The notes: generated by a model not told the origin, from the sequence alone. Positions 45,723-55,141 are shown, counted from the first letter of the stretch. The stretch: 63,066 nucleotides of DNA from Clostridia bacterium (GCA_017525805.1 JAFXSH010000170.1:1-63066), one strand, 5' to 3'. Translations and numbers: made by a program.

Positions 45723-46643
45723 TCATCCCTTTACGGCCCCCACCATGACCCCCTTGACGAAGTACTTTTGCAGGAAGGGGTAGATGCAGATGATGGGGAT
45801 GGTGGCGAACATGATGCAGGCGGCCTGGAGCACCTCGGGGGTGCTGGTGACCTCGATGGCCTCGGACAGGGTGGCAGTCTGGGCTTCCGTGGCGGAAGCC
45901 ACCAGCTGATACAGCTTGTACTGGATCATCTTGAGGGCTTCCTTGGTGATGAAATACTTGTTGTCGGCGTAGGAGTTCCAGCGGCCCACGGCGTAGAACA
46001 GGGACAGGGTGGCGATGATGGGCATGGACAGGGGCAGCACGATGCGGAACAGGATTTGAAAATTGCTGGCCCCGTCCAGGAACGCCGCTTCTTCCAAACT
46101 GTCCGGGATAGAGGATTGGAAGTAATTCTTCATGATCAGCATGTTATAGGAAGAATAGATCAGCGGCAGGATCAGCACCCACATGGTGTTGAGCAGCCCT
46201 AAATTTTTATACAGCAGATAGCTGGGGATCAGGCCCGCGCTGAAATACATGGGGATCATGAGCACAAAGGTGAAGAATGCCCGGCCCTTTAATCGCTTCT
46301 TGGAAAGCGGGTAGGCTGCGCAGGTGCACACGATCATGCCCAGCACCGTGAAGATGGCCACCACCTCCACGCTGTACAGGAAGGAATGCACCAGGGTGCC
46401 GTCCTGGAAAATGGTGTTGTAGGCGTCGAAGTTGGCGCCCTTGGGCCAGAGCACCACGCTCTTCTGCATCACAGCGGTATTGCTGGAAATGGACTTGGCC
46501 GCCAAATGGATGAAGGGCAGGATGCAGGTGAGGCACAGCGTCACCAAAATCACAATGATGATGGCGTCGCCCACGGAAAACTTGCGGATGGCGTGGGAGC
46601 CGTCGTTAATGGTATCGAAATCCTTGATTCTTTCCTTTGCCAT
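45723..46643 (-). CDS. ABC sugar importer permease (LplC/YtcP-type)
   Basis: The 306-aa protein has six predicted membrane helices and the MalG-like cytoplasmic loop EEAAFLDGASNFQILFRIVLPLSMP, matching the EAA motif that docks the ATPase. The C-terminus FLQKYFVKGVMVGAVKG is typical of the YtcP/LplC group. The ATG at 46643, preceded by GGGGGTGGG, is 13 bp after the stop of the partner permease; a longer frame from 46859 lies inside that gene. Together with the partner it forms the membrane pore of the importer. Confidence 0.92.
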   Translation of the reverse strand: MAKERIKDFDTINDGSHAIRKFSVGDAIIIVILVTLCLTCILPFIHLAAKSISSNTAVMQKSVVLWPKGANFDAYNTIFQDGTLVHSFLYSVEVVAIFTVLGMIVCTCAAYPLSKKRLKGRAFFTFVLMIPMYFSAGLIPSYLLYKNLGLLNTMWVLILPLIYSSYNMLIMKNYFQSSIPDSLEEAAFLDGASNFQILFRIVLPLSMPIIATLSLFYAVGRWNSYADNKYFITKEALKMIQYKLYQLVASATEAQTATLSEAIEVTSTPEVLQAACIMFATIPIICIYPFLQKYFVKGVMVGAVKG

Positions 46644-46656
46644 GCGTCCCACCCCC

Positions 46657-47607
46657 TTACAGCAGGCCGTCTTCGCCAAGGGCTTTGGCGAACCGGTCGC
46701 TGAGCAGCACCAGCAACAGGCCCACCATGCTCTGGAACAGGCCCACGGCGGTAGCCATGCTGAACTTGGAATTGGCGAGACCCTTTTCGTAAATATAGAT
46801 GGCAAGCTGATACTGATAATCCCGCACCTGGGTGTTGGCGAACACGTCCAGCCGTTCAAAATTGCTGCCCATGATCTTGCCCAAGTTCATGATCAAAAGC
46901 ACCACGATGGTGCTGCGGATGCCGGGCAGGGTGATATGCCAGATGCGCTGCATGCGGCTGGCCCCGTCGATCATGGCGGCCTCATACAGCTCGCCGCTGA
47001 TGCCCGTGATAGCGGCCAGATAAATGATGGTGCCCCAGCCCATGCCCTGCCATACGCCTATGAGCAGGTAGGTAACGGCCCAATGGTTCTTTTCCGTCAG
47101 AAAGGGGATACCCTGTTCGATCCAGCCCCAGTTCATCATCAGCACGTTCACGATGCCGCTGGAGGGCTTGAACAATTGATAAGCCACTGAGCCGATGATC
47201 ACCCAGGAGAGGAAATGGGGCAGATACAGCACCGTTTGGGTGACCTTCTTGAACCGGGGAAAGCGCAGCTCGTTCAGCATCAGGGCCAAAATAATGGGCA
47301 TGGGAAAGCTGACCGCCAGGTCCAGCAGGTTAAACACCAGGGAGTTTTTCAGTGCCCGGATGAAATCCTTGTCCCGGAACACCTTTTCAAACGTAGCCCA
47401 GCCCACCCATTTGCTGCCCGCGTAGCCCTTGGCGGGCTTGTAATCCATGAACACCATCCGCAGGCCCGGATAAGCGGCATAATTATAAATGATCACCAGC
47501 GCCACGGGCAAAAGCAGCATCAGATACAGATGCCAGTCCCGCGTCAATGCTTTTTTCCAGGTAATGCTTTCCCGCATGCGGGGGGCCTTTGCCGTTTTTA
47601 CGATCAT
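46657..47607 (-). CDS. ABC sugar importer permease (LplB/YteP-type)
   Basis: The 316-aa protein has about six membrane helices, with the LplB-type start LYLMLLLPVALVIIYNYAAYPGLRMVFMDYKPAKG and the EAA loop ELYEAAMIDGASRMQRIWHITLPG. It is the first gene of the minus-strand operon (permease, permease, binding protein). No ATPase gene is present; such importers often use a shared MsmX/UgpC-type ATPase encoded elsewhere. A good promoter lies upstream at 47670-47698. Confidence 0.92.
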   Translation of the reverse strand: MIVKTAKAPRMRESITWKKALTRDWHLYLMLLLPVALVIIYNYAAYPGLRMVFMDYKPAKGYAGSKWVGWATFEKVFRDKDFIRALKNSLVFNLLDLAVSFPMPIILALMLNELRFPRFKKVTQTVLYLPHFLSWVIIGSVAYQLFKPSSGIVNVLMMNWGWIEQGIPFLTEKNHWAVTYLLIGVWQGMGWGTIIYLAAITGISGELYEAAMIDGASRMQRIWHITLPGIRSTIVVLLIMNLGKIMGSNFERLDVFANTQVRDYQYQLAIYIYEKGLANSKFSMATAVGLFQSMVGLLLVLLSDRFAKALGEDGLL

Positions 47608-47669
47608 AAACCTGTTTCTCCCTTGCCGCGTGCCTGAATTTGTGCGATTACATCAATTTCTCAATCAAG

Positions 47670-47698
47670 ATTATACCGAATCTCATTTGCTGTTTCAA
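47670..47698 (-). promoter_or_regulatory. Promoter of the first Lpl-type importer operon
   Basis: On the minus strand TTGAAA (47693-47698), 17 bases, TATAAT (47670-47675). An inverted repeat CCGAATC (47676-47682) / GATTCGG (47703-47709) brackets the -35 region and may be an operator. Confidence 0.78.
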
Positions 47699-47709
47699 GC
47701 TGGATTCGG

Positions 47710-47859
47710 TTTAATTCTGACGGATTTCAACCATTTTTCACTGAAATCATCGAAAAAATGGAAGAATAAAACCGGATTTCAAACATGCAGGCTTTACATA
47801 GGAGCAAAAAAGAAAGGCCGCTGGAATCCGCGCTTGTCAAATCTTGCGCTGATGGCGGC
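47710..47859. other. Intergenic region between divergent genes
   Basis: This forms the middle of a ~330-bp gap between the importer operon and the Nudix gene. GGATTTCAA occurs twice (near 47720 and 47774), and CCATTTTT / AAAAAATGG form an inverted repeat. No coding frame is convincing. Confidence 0.4.
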
Positions 47860-47889
47860 TTGCCCCGCTCACGGAATCCATGATATAAT
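47860..47889 (+). promoter_or_regulatory. Promoter of the Nudix gene
   Basis: TTGCCC (47860-47865), 18 bases, TATAAT (47884-47889), 51 bp before the ATG. Confidence 0.65.
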
Positions 47890-47940
47890 ATCTTTGATGG
47901 CATATTTTGACCCAACGAGCCAAAATGGAAAGGAGCCCCT

Positions 47941-48462
47941 ATGAGATTATTATTTGAAATCGATAAAAAAGACTATGACGCGTGCACCCATTCTTTTTCC
48001 CGGCCCTCCGCCCGGAGCATCATCATCCAGGACGGAAAAATCGCCATGATCCACAGTCTGAAATACGATTACTACAGGTTTCCCGGCGGCGGCATTGAAA
48101 AAGGCGAAGACCCCGTGGAAGCCATGATCCGGGAAACGCGCGAGGAATCCGGCCTGACCGTAAAGCCGGAAACGGTCCGCGAATACGGGTATGTGCACCG
48201 GATCCAGAGAAGCGACAAGGATGAAACGGAGTGCTTCATTCAGGATAACTATTATTATCTCTGCGAAGCGGAGGATCGGGCGGCCGGCCAGCATTTGGAC
48301 GAGTATGAGGCCAGGGAAACCTATACGCTGGAATTCGTTGATCCTATGGCCGCGATCATCAAGAATCGCAGCGTTGGGCAAACCCCCTATAACTCTATGA
48401 TGTTCGAGCGGGAAGCCCGGGTATTGGAAATGCTGATTGCCGAGGGATATTTGGACAAATAG
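47941..48462 (+). CDS. Nudix hydrolase
   Basis: The 173-aa protein has a complete Nudix box, GGIEKGEDPVEAMIRETREE followed by SGL, near residues 50-72. Nudix enzymes cleave nucleoside diphosphates linked to another group, using Mg bound by the REESG helix. The N-terminus and the TYTLEFVDP region do not point to a named substrate. AAAGGAG precedes the ATG. It stands alone between two minus-strand importer operons and ends at a strong palindromic terminator. Confidence 0.9.
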   Translation: MRLLFEIDKKDYDACTHSFSRPSARSIIIQDGKIAMIHSLKYDYYRFPGGGIEKGEDPVEAMIRETREESGLTVKPETVREYGYVHRIQRSDKDETECFIQDNYYYLCEAEDRAAGQHLDEYEARETYTLEFVDPMAAIIKNRSVGQTPYNSMMFEREARVLEMLIAEGYLDK

Positions 48463-48478
48463 AATGAAATCCAACGTG

Positions 48479-48512
48479 AAAAAACGGGGCTGCCGCGGCA
48501 GCCCCTTCTTTT
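48479..48512. terminator. Bidirectional terminator
   Basis: GGGGCTGCC (48486-48494) pairs with GGCAGCCCC (48497-48505), with TTCTTTT on the plus side and a T-run on the minus side. It serves the Nudix gene and the converging FbpA-like gene. Confidence 0.88.
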
Positions 48513-48523
48513 ATTGCTGTGAA

Positions 48524-49543
48524 TTAGCGGGTTTCGGTGTAGAGCGCGTTCCACTTCTCCAGCATTTCGGCCTTGTGGTCGATGAGCCACGCGGTATCGC
48601 GGGAGACCCAGTTGATGGTGTCGTCCGCGGGCAGATACTTGATCTCATAGTGGGCCTTGGGGTTGGTGAAGCGCAGGGTTTCCAGACGGGTGGCCAGGGC
48701 TTCCTGTCCTTCGGGGCTCATGAGGAAGTTGATCAGGGCCTTGGCGGCTTCGGGATGGGGGCAATTCTCGATCATGGCGCAGCCCATGGTGGTGCCGGAC
48801 GCGCCATTTTCGGGATACTGGATGCGGATGCGGTCGGAACCGGCCTTGAGCAGGGTGTCCGCGCCGTCTTCATAGGTGAGGCCCACCGCGTATTCGCCGC
48901 TGTCCACAGCCTTAAAGCACACGGAGGAGGAGGTGGAAATCACCATGCCGTTCTCCAGCAGACCGCGCATGATGGCCCAGGCTTCGTCGCTGTCATAGCC
49001 GTACACGGCGAAGATGTTGCACAGGTTGTTCCAGGCGGCGGAGGAGCTGTTGGGGTCGCTCAGTACGATTCGGCCTTTCAGGGCGGGATTGAGCAGGTCC
49101 TCATAGGTGCGGATCTCTAAGCCCAGTTCCTTTTCCAGTTCCACGTTCACACAGAAGCAAACGGTGCTCAGGTGGTCCTGGTTGTAGCGGCCGTTGTGGC
49201 TCTTGTAATCGTCGGGCAGATCATCCTCATAGGGGGAAGTGTACAGCGCGTAGATATCGTCGTTCTTGGAGCCGTCGGAGGGGGACAGGCCGCCCCACTG
49301 TACGTCGCCCTGGGGATTGCCAGCTTCGGCGCGGGTACGGGCCTGGAGCTCACCGGCGGAGCCGTTCACTACTTCCACTTCCACGTCGGGGTACACTTCG
49401 TTGAAAGCTTCGATCAGGTTGTCGATGTCGTTGTCGGTCATGGAGCTGTACAGCACCAGGGGACCGCTGACATTTTCAGCCAGAGCGGCGCAGCAGGCCA
49501 GCGCCATTACGGCGGCAAGCAGGAGAGAAAGCAGTTTCTTCAT
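48524..49543 (-). CDS. ABC importer substrate-binding protein (iron/phosphonate-type)
   Basis: The 339-aa protein has the signal peptide MKKLLSLLLAAVMALACCAALA, cut before ENVSG; the Cys pair lies inside the hydrophobic core and is not a good lipobox. The mature start GPLVLYSSMTDNDIDNLIEAF and the C-terminal ENCPHPEAAKALINFLMSPEG fit the FbpA/AfuA cluster, which binds Fe(III), 2-aminoethylphosphonate or related ligands. The tyrosine pair of ferric-binding proteins is not obvious, so iron is uncertain. It is the last gene of an operon with a fused permease and an ATPase. Confidence 0.85.
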   Translation of the reverse strand: MKKLLSLLLAAVMALACCAALAENVSGPLVLYSSMTDNDIDNLIEAFNEVYPDVEVEVVNGSAGELQARTRAEAGNPQGDVQWGGLSPSDGSKNDDIYALYTSPYEDDLPDDYKSHNGRYNQDHLSTVCFCVNVELEKELGLEIRTYEDLLNPALKGRIVLSDPNSSSAAWNNLCNIFAVYGYDSDEAWAIMRGLLENGMVISTSSSVCFKAVDSGEYAVGLTYEDGADTLLKAGSDRIRIQYPENGASGTTMGCAMIENCPHPEAAKALINFLMSPEGQEALATRLETLRFTNPKAHYEIKYLPADDTINWVSRDTAWLIDHKAEMLEKWNALYTETR

Positions 49544-49601
49544 GGTTGGGAAACCTCCTTAGAGAATTTTTTATTTTCAGGCGTATACGAACGCCCGGGG
49601 A

Positions 49602-51251
49602 TCAAAGCTTGATGTCCTCGCTCTTGGTCACGGCCAGATAGAGGATCAGGGAGATGGCCGTCAGCACCGTCAGGATGGCGGCGAAGGCGCAGGCCAAGCC
49701 GTCGTTGCCGCGGGAGATGGCGGCATAGGTGCTCATGGTCAGGGTGATCGTCTTGTTGTTGTACAGGATGATAGCGCTGGAGAGCTCGGTCACGATGGCC
49801 ACCCAGCTTAAGACCGCGCCGCTCATGATGCCGTTGGCCATCATGGGGGTAGTGACGGTGAGGAAGGTTTTCAGCTTGCCCGCGCCAAGGGACAGGGACG
49901 CTTCCTCTGTGCTGATGGGGATGCTTTGCAGCGTGGCCGTGGCCGATCGTATGGTATAGGGCATTCGGCGTATGACCAGCGCGATGATCATCACCGCCGC
50001 GGTACCGGTGAGGGCCAGGGGCTGTTTGCCGAAAGCGATCACCAGGGCGATACCGATGATGGAGCCGGGCATGATGTAGGGCAGCATCGATAAGGTGTCG
50101 ATGGTGTGGTTGAGGGGCCGGGGCCTGCGCACCACCAGATAGGCGATCAGGATGGCGAACAGGATGATCAGCGCCAGGGCCACCACGCCGAAGATCAGGG
50201 TATTTTCGATGGAGCGCTGAAGCAGCTTCTTCACCGCTTTTTCATAGTTGACGAAGCTGAAGCCCGGCTTGAACACCGCGCCGTCGCAGTTGCGGAAGGA
50301 CAGGTACACGATATACAGCTGGGGCAGGAACGCCAGGGCGATCAAGCCGTAGCAGTATACATACATGAGGACGCCTGCCACGCCGTGGGGCTTGCGCTTC
50401 TGAACGGGATTCATGCAGTTGATGGAGAAATTGTACTTCTTGGTGGCCCACTTTTGCAGGAAGAATACCAGGGCTGTCACCACGATGGCGATGATGGAAA
50501 TGGCGGCGGCGAAATTGTGGTCCGTGCCGTTTTCGCCCAAATACTGATTGTAAATCTCCACCGGGAAGGTGCGGTAGCCTTCGCCGATCAGCAGCGGCGT
50601 GCCGAAATCCGCGAAAGCGCGCATGAACACCAGCAGGGACGCTGCCAGGATGGTGGGCATGGACAATTGCATGATCACGTTGAAGAACCGCTTGACCCCG
50701 GTGCAGCCCATATTGGCCGAGGCTTCGATCAGGGAATTGTCGATGGACTTGAACGCGCCGTTCATGTACACGAACACCAGTGGGAAGAATTTCAGCGCCT
50801 GCACCATCAGAATGCCGCCGAAACCGTAGATACTGCCCAGCTTGATGCCGAACACGTCCTTAAAGAACACGGTGATCACGCCGTTGCGGCCCAGCAGCAT
50901 GATCCAGCTGTAAGCCCCGATGAAGGGGGCGCTCATGCAGCACAGAATGGAAACCACGAACAGGAATTTGCTTCCCTTCAATTGGAAGAAGGAATAGAAG
51001 TAAGCGAAGGGGATGCCCAGCAGCAGCGTCACCGCCGTCACCGCGATGGTGACCACGAAGCTGTTCTGGATGGTGGAAGAATAATAGGGAGTGGAGAAGA
51101 ATTTGGCGAACTGCTCGAAGGTAAACTGCCCGTCCTTATTGATCACGGCTTGACGCAGGATGCCGTACATGGGATAGACCAGGAACAGGGCGAACAGCGC
51201 CAGAAAAATCCATGTAACGGCGGACCAGACCTCAAATTTTCTTCTTTTCAC
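49602..51251 (-). CDS. ABC importer permease, two fused MetI-like domains (FbpB-type)
   Basis: The 549-aa protein has about 12 membrane helices in two halves, each with a permease loop (LIEASANMGCTGVKRFFNVIM near residue 180 and TEEASLSLGAGKLKTFLTVTTP near 460). This tandem layout is that of FbpB/AfuB and PhnV/U-like permeases. It would form the whole transmembrane pore for the adjacent binding protein and ATPase. The start is GTG at 51251, three bases after the ATPase stop, indicating coupled translation. Confidence 0.9.
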   Translation of the reverse strand: MKRRKFEVWSAVTWIFLALFALFLVYPMYGILRQAVINKDGQFTFEQFAKFFSTPYYSSTIQNSFVVTIAVTAVTLLLGIPFAYFYSFFQLKGSKFLFVVSILCCMSAPFIGAYSWIMLLGRNGVITVFFKDVFGIKLGSIYGFGGILMVQALKFFPLVFVYMNGAFKSIDNSLIEASANMGCTGVKRFFNVIMQLSMPTILAASLLVFMRAFADFGTPLLIGEGYRTFPVEIYNQYLGENGTDHNFAAAISIIAIVVTALVFFLQKWATKKYNFSINCMNPVQKRKPHGVAGVLMYVYCYGLIALAFLPQLYIVYLSFRNCDGAVFKPGFSFVNYEKAVKKLLQRSIENTLIFGVVALALIILFAILIAYLVVRRPRPLNHTIDTLSMLPYIMPGSIIGIALVIAFGKQPLALTGTAAVMIIALVIRRMPYTIRSATATLQSIPISTEEASLSLGAGKLKTFLTVTTPMMANGIMSGAVLSWVAIVTELSSAIILYNNKTITLTMSTYAAISRGNDGLACAFAAILTVLTAISLILYLAVTKSEDIKL

Positions 51252-51254
51252 GGC

Positions 51255-52373
51255 TCACACCGCCTTTTCCAGGTCGTTTTCCACGCCGGTCAGCAGGTTT
51301 TTGCTTCCGTCCTGGCAGAACAGATTGGCCTTTTTGGTGTTCAGGCGCAGGCGCACTTCGGTGCCGGGCTTGATGATGGAATCGATGCTGGATTCCTGAA
51401 TGATTTCGGCTTTTTCGCCGGACAGCAGATGCACGAAGTAATGAGTATTCAAGCCTAAGAACACGCTGCTGTCGATCACGGCGCGCAGGCCCTCCCCTTC
51501 CCCGGTTTCCACGATCAGCTCGTCCGGCCGGGCGCAGAGGATCACGGGCTGGGCTTTCAGGTTTTCGGGCGCCACGGAATCGAATGCCGCTTCATAGCCG
51601 GTGGGCAGCGTCACCACCGCTTTGCCGTTTTCCACCTTCATCTGCCCTTCGATGATGTTGCTCCGGCCGATGAAGGTGGCCACAAAGGTGTTGGCGGGGC
51701 GCTGATAAATGTTTTTCGGCGTGCCCACGTGCTGGATCACGCCGCCGTTCATGACGGCGATGCGGTCGGAAACCGCCATGGCTTCTTCCTGGTCGTGGGT
51801 CACGTACACGGTGGTAATGCCCACGCTGTTCTGGATCTCCTTGATGGCCGTGCGCATTTCCACACGGAGCTTGGCGTCCAAGTTGGACAGCGGCTCGTCC
51901 ATGAGCAGCACGTCCGGCTCGATGCACAGGGCGCGGGCCAGGGCTACGCGCTGCTGCTGGCCGCCGGAAAGCTGGGCGGGCATCCGGTCCGCCAGCTGGT
52001 CGATCTGCATGAGTTTCAGGAATTTGTCCGCCTGGCTGTGGATCAGCTTCCGGTCGAAGGGCCGGTTCCGAAGGCCGAATTCCACGTTTTTCCTTACGTT
52101 CATGTGCGGGAAAATAGCGTAATTCTGGAACACCATGCCGATGTTGCGCTTGGCGGGGTTCAGGTCGTTGATGCGGGTGTCGTTGAAGAAAAAGTCGCCG
52201 CCCTCGATGGAATTGAAGCCCGCGATCATGCGCAGCAAGGTGGTTTTTCCGCACCCGGAGGGGCCCAGCAGCGTGAAAAACTCGCCGCCGTTGATGCTCA
52301 GGGACAGGTTCTCGATCACCGTGTTTTTGCCGTACTTCTTCACGGCGTTGCGGATGTTGATACTGACACTCAT
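51255..52373 (-). CDS. ABC importer ATPase (FbpC/PotA-type)
   Basis: The 372-aa protein has Walker A GPSGCGKTTLLRMIAGF, the Q-loop VFQNYAIFPHM, signature LSGGQQQRVALARAL, and Walker B VLLMDEPLSNLDAKLR. A C-terminal TOBE-like regulatory domain (~240-372) follows. It powers the importer encoded by the next two genes. The ATG at 52373 has AAAGGAG ten bases upstream. The frame extends to 52517 but crosses the promoter. This is the only importer ATPase in the window. Confidence 0.95.
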   Translation of the reverse strand: MSVSINIRNAVKKYGKNTVIENLSLSINGGEFFTLLGPSGCGKTTLLRMIAGFNSIEGGDFFFNDTRINDLNPAKRNIGMVFQNYAIFPHMNVRKNVEFGLRNRPFDRKLIHSQADKFLKLMQIDQLADRMPAQLSGGQQQRVALARALCIEPDVLLMDEPLSNLDAKLRVEMRTAIKEIQNSVGITTVYVTHDQEEAMAVSDRIAVMNGGVIQHVGTPKNIYQRPANTFVATFIGRSNIIEGQMKVENGKAVVTLPTGYEAAFDSVAPENLKAQPVILCARPDELIVETGEGEGLRAVIDSSVFLGLNTHYFVHLLSGEKAEIIQESSIDSIIKPGTEVRLRLNTKKANLFCQDGSKNLLTGVENDLEKAV

Positions 52374-52443
52374 GTTACGCCCACTCCTTTGGAAGCTTGT
52401 ATGGAACTTCCGTTTTCGTTTATTGACGATCAACCATGACCGC

Positions 52444-52452
52444 ATTATAGCA
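52444..52452 (-). promoter_or_regulatory. Extended -10 promoter of the Fbp-like operon
   Basis: On the minus strand TGCTATAAT (52444-52452) gives a consensus -10 with TG extension; the -35 region is poor. It lies about 70 bp before the ATG. Confidence 0.6.
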
Positions 52453-52497
52453 CAGGATTGAAGAAAAATCCATAGATTTACCAAAAAACAAATCATT

Positions 52498-52531
52498 GTA
52501 AAAAGGCAGCCGTTCAAGGCCGCCTTTTTAC
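52498..52531 (-). terminator. Terminator of the xylanase gene
   Basis: GTAAAAAGGC (52498-52507) pairs with GCCTTTTTAC (52522-52531), with further GC pairs inside. It lies about 30 bp past the GH10 stop on the minus strand. Confidence 0.85.
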
Positions 52532-52561
52532 ATGAAGCGAAAATGATATGGGATGCCGCCG

Positions 52562-53779
52562 TCAGGCGAGGATCAGGGCCGTATCGACCGGGCTGTTCAG
52601 ATCAAACGCCGCTTTTTTGCCATCCAGGGAAAGCGCGTAGCCGCCCTTGAAGCCGGAGAAGGACACAAACCCTTCCCCATCGGTGGTAAGCTGTTCATGG
52701 GTTTCCCAATCGCCGTGGATCAGCTTTTGCAGCGCGTAATAAGAAGGCTTTTCGCTGTTGTCCTGCCGCACGAAGCCGGAGGGGGCTTTCAGCCAGCAGC
52801 CGTCGTTGAAATCCCAAGTGGTGATGGCTTCCACCAGGGGATGGGCGAAGAGAACGGAATACATTTCCGTGATTTCCCGGGCCTGCCGTTCCTCCCCTTC
52901 GGGAGTGCTGGGCCAGCTGTCCACCTGCCAGTCGTTCAGGTCTTCGATGTAGGAGGGCATGATGTCGCCCGAAATCAAGGTGTTTTCCGTAAAATGGATG
53001 GGCAGGCCGAAGCGGGAGAAGCGCTCCAGCACGTTATTCAGCTTGTCCAGGCCCCAATAGCCCTGATGCTGGTGGCTCTGAATGCCGATGGCGCTGATGG
53101 GCACCCCTGCCTCCAGCAGCCCTTCCAGCAGGATTTCATAGGAAACGCTGACGTTGAAATCATTGATCAGCAGCAGGGCGTCCGGGTTGCTTTCCTTCGC
53201 CGCCGCAAACACTTCTTTGACCAGCCGGATGCGGCCCTTTTCCTTGCAAATGCGGGTGATGGCGTTGTCGTACTTATCGAACACCGGCATGATCACCACT
53301 TCGTTGATCACGTCCCACAGGTCGATCACGCCCTTGTAGGCCGTAACGTCCCGGCGGATTCGCTCCAGCTGCCGCCGCAGGATTTCTTCATTGGAATACT
53401 GCATCAGCCAGGGCGCGCACACCGTGTGCCAGCACAGGGGGTGCCCCTTCACCTGCACGTTTCGCTCCCGCAGCCATTTGGCGGCGGCCATGGTGCTTTC
53501 AAAATCGGGCTTGCCTTCCTCCGGCTCATACCGGCCCCAGTAGAAGGGCAGGGTGCCATAGTTGAACAGGGCCAGCCATTTTTCCATCCGCTCCCGGATC
53601 ACGTCCTTCCACTGTTCATTGGGGATTTTCATCAGCGCCACGGCGTCGAACGCGCCACAGCCGAACAGGAATTGATGGGAAACCTGATCGATTGTAACGG
53701 GACGGTTGGCCGCGGGCGTTCCGTCCGGATTGAGGATTTGCAAACGGGCGTCCGCCCGGCGGTGTTTCAGCTGGTCCAT
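52562..53779 (-). CDS. Intracellular GH10 endo-1,4-beta-xylanase
   Basis: 405 aa. A short N-terminal beta region (1-50, ADARLQILNPDGTPAANRPV) leads to a GH10 barrel. It has HPLCWH (113-118), the acid/base Glu160 in WDVINEV, HQHQG (236-240) and the nucleophile Glu265 in HFTENTL. It cleaves beta-1,4-xylan or xylo-oligosaccharides. There is no signal peptide from the ATG at 53779 (AAGGAGG upstream), so it should act in the cytoplasm on imported oligosaccharides. It follows the regulator gene on the same strand and lies divergent to the importer operon at 55275. The fold is intact; a preference for other beta-glycans is possible. Confidence 0.9.
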   Translation of the reverse strand: MDQLKHRRADARLQILNPDGTPAANRPVTIDQVSHQFLFGCGAFDAVALMKIPNEQWKDVIRERMEKWLALFNYGTLPFYWGRYEPEEGKPDFESTMAAAKWLRERNVQVKGHPLCWHTVCAPWLMQYSNEEILRRQLERIRRDVTAYKGVIDLWDVINEVVIMPVFDKYDNAITRICKEKGRIRLVKEVFAAAKESNPDALLLINDFNVSVSYEILLEGLLEAGVPISAIGIQSHQHQGYWGLDKLNNVLERFSRFGLPIHFTENTLISGDIMPSYIEDLNDWQVDSWPSTPEGEERQAREITEMYSVLFAHPLVEAITTWDFNDGCWLKAPSGFVRQDNSEKPSYYALQKLIHGDWETHEQLTTDGEGFVSFSGFKGGYALSLDGKKAAFDLNSPVDTALILA

Positions 53780-53904
53780 GGATGATCCTCCTTCAATCGG
53801 CGTAAAACGGAAATACATACTGTCGTGACAGGAAGATTGTAATTCTTAAAGTTTACTCTAAGTCAATGGTTTTCAGAGAGAAATTTTATCAAAAAACAGA
53901 TACG

Positions 53905-54975
53905 CTACCCGATTTTCCGAATGGAAGCGCGGAGCACCAGTTCCACGCCGGTCTGCATTTGGGTATTCTCCACAGGGCCGCTTTCCTTATCCAGGGTCCA
54001 CAGGATCAATTCCGCCGCACGCTGTCCGATCAATTCAAAGTTCTGCCTAACGGTGCTAAGCGGCACGGGACAGCCCGCCGTGTAGATATTATCGTCAAAC
54101 CCGATGATGGAAACGTCCTCGGGCACCCGAAGGCCCTGCTTTATCATCGCGATGACCGCCCGCTCCGCCACGCGGTCGCTGACGCAGAAAACGGCGGTGA
54201 TTTCCCCCGCCCGGACATACTGGGCCAGAGCCTCAAAATCCGGCTTTTCCATCAGGCTGCGGGGGCCGAGATGGATTCCCGCCGCGCGCATGGCGGAACA
54301 AAAACCGGCGTACCGCTCCCATTCAGAGCTGAGGAAAAACAAGTGGCCCAGGAAGCAAATCTTTTCGTGCCCCCGGGAAATCAAAGCGTCCGTGGCGATC
54401 ATGCCGCCGTCAAAATTATTGGACCCCACATAGAGCGAGGGCATAAAAGCGTCCCGCCGGTCCAGGAGCACATACGGCTTCCCCGCGTCCCGCATGATTT
54501 GGAATTCTTCCCGGTTCTGAACGGGATCATAAGGATAAATCAGAAAACCGTCCGTGCCCTGATTTAACATCCGCCGGATGCTGTCGGCCGAAACCTTGGG
54601 GTTCCGGCTGTTCCAGTCGATCAGCATGGTGCTGCCGCGGCGGGTCAGGGTTTTCTGCGCCCCCGCCATGATGCGCACCAGAGAGCCGACGGAATAGCTC
54701 TCCTGGGTCAGCAGCATGGCGATTTGCCGCTGGTTTTCCCGATTCTCCGGTTCCCGCGCTTCTGCCGGGGCGACGAACGTACCGGCCCCGCGCTTCCGGA
54801 TCACCTGCCCCCCGGCAACCAGGTCCGCCATGGCCCGGCGGATCGTGATGGCGCTGACGCCGTATTCCGCCGCCATGTCCAATTCTGTTTTCAGCCTGCT
54901 GCCCGGCTGCAGCTCCCCATTTTCGATTTGACGCTTGATTTGATCGCGAATGGTTTCATATTTCATCAATTCCAT
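53905..54975 (-). CDS. GntR-type regulator with LacI-like ligand domain
   Basis: 356 aa. An N-terminal winged helix of the GntR family (residues 1-75: KYETIRDQIKRQIENGELQPG, LDMAAEYGVSAITIRRAMADL, VIRKRGAGTFV) is joined to a periplasmic-binding-like sugar sensor (~90-350, SVGSLVRIMAGAQ, GFLIYPYDP, SIIGFDDNIYTAGCPVPLSTVRQ). This is the AraR-type layout: DNA binding is lost when a sugar binds. It probably represses the divergent importer operon and its own gene. Two near-identical 14-bp palindromes flank the divergent region. ATG at 54975 has GGGAGA upstream; the longer frame crosses an operator. Confidence 0.9.
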   Translation of the reverse strand: MELMKYETIRDQIKRQIENGELQPGSRLKTELDMAAEYGVSAITIRRAMADLVAGGQVIRKRGAGTFVAPAEAREPENRENQRQIAMLLTQESYSVGSLVRIMAGAQKTLTRRGSTMLIDWNSRNPKVSADSIRRMLNQGTDGFLIYPYDPVQNREEFQIMRDAGKPYVLLDRRDAFMPSLYVGSNNFDGGMIATDALISRGHEKICFLGHLFFLSSEWERYAGFCSAMRAAGIHLGPRSLMEKPDFEALAQYVRAGEITAVFCVSDRVAERAVIAMIKQGLRVPEDVSIIGFDDNIYTAGCPVPLSTVRQNFELIGQRAAELILWTLDKESGPVENTQMQTGVELVLRASIRKIG

Positions 54976-55060
54976 GACGCTTTTCTCCCGTATGCCCTCG
55001 ATTCGATTTTCATATTCAGTATACACCACTTCTTTTTCATTTTCAATATATATTTCAAAA

Positions 55061-55074
55061 TTACACATGCGTAA
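55061..55074. promoter_or_regulatory. Candidate regulator operator 1
   Basis: TTACACATGCGTAA is a near-perfect palindrome, 86 bp upstream of the GntR/LacI-type gene. It differs by one base from the second copy at 55211. Confidence 0.7.
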
Positions 55075-55141
55075 ATAAAGAAAAAACGGAATGATTCGCG
55101 CTCTGTTATCCAAAAAAATGAAAAAAACGGGAAAAAAGTGG

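Noticed and set aside
44011..45783. 590-codon plus-strand open frame
   Set aside because: It is antisense to the LplA-type binding protein gene and has no recognisable domain.
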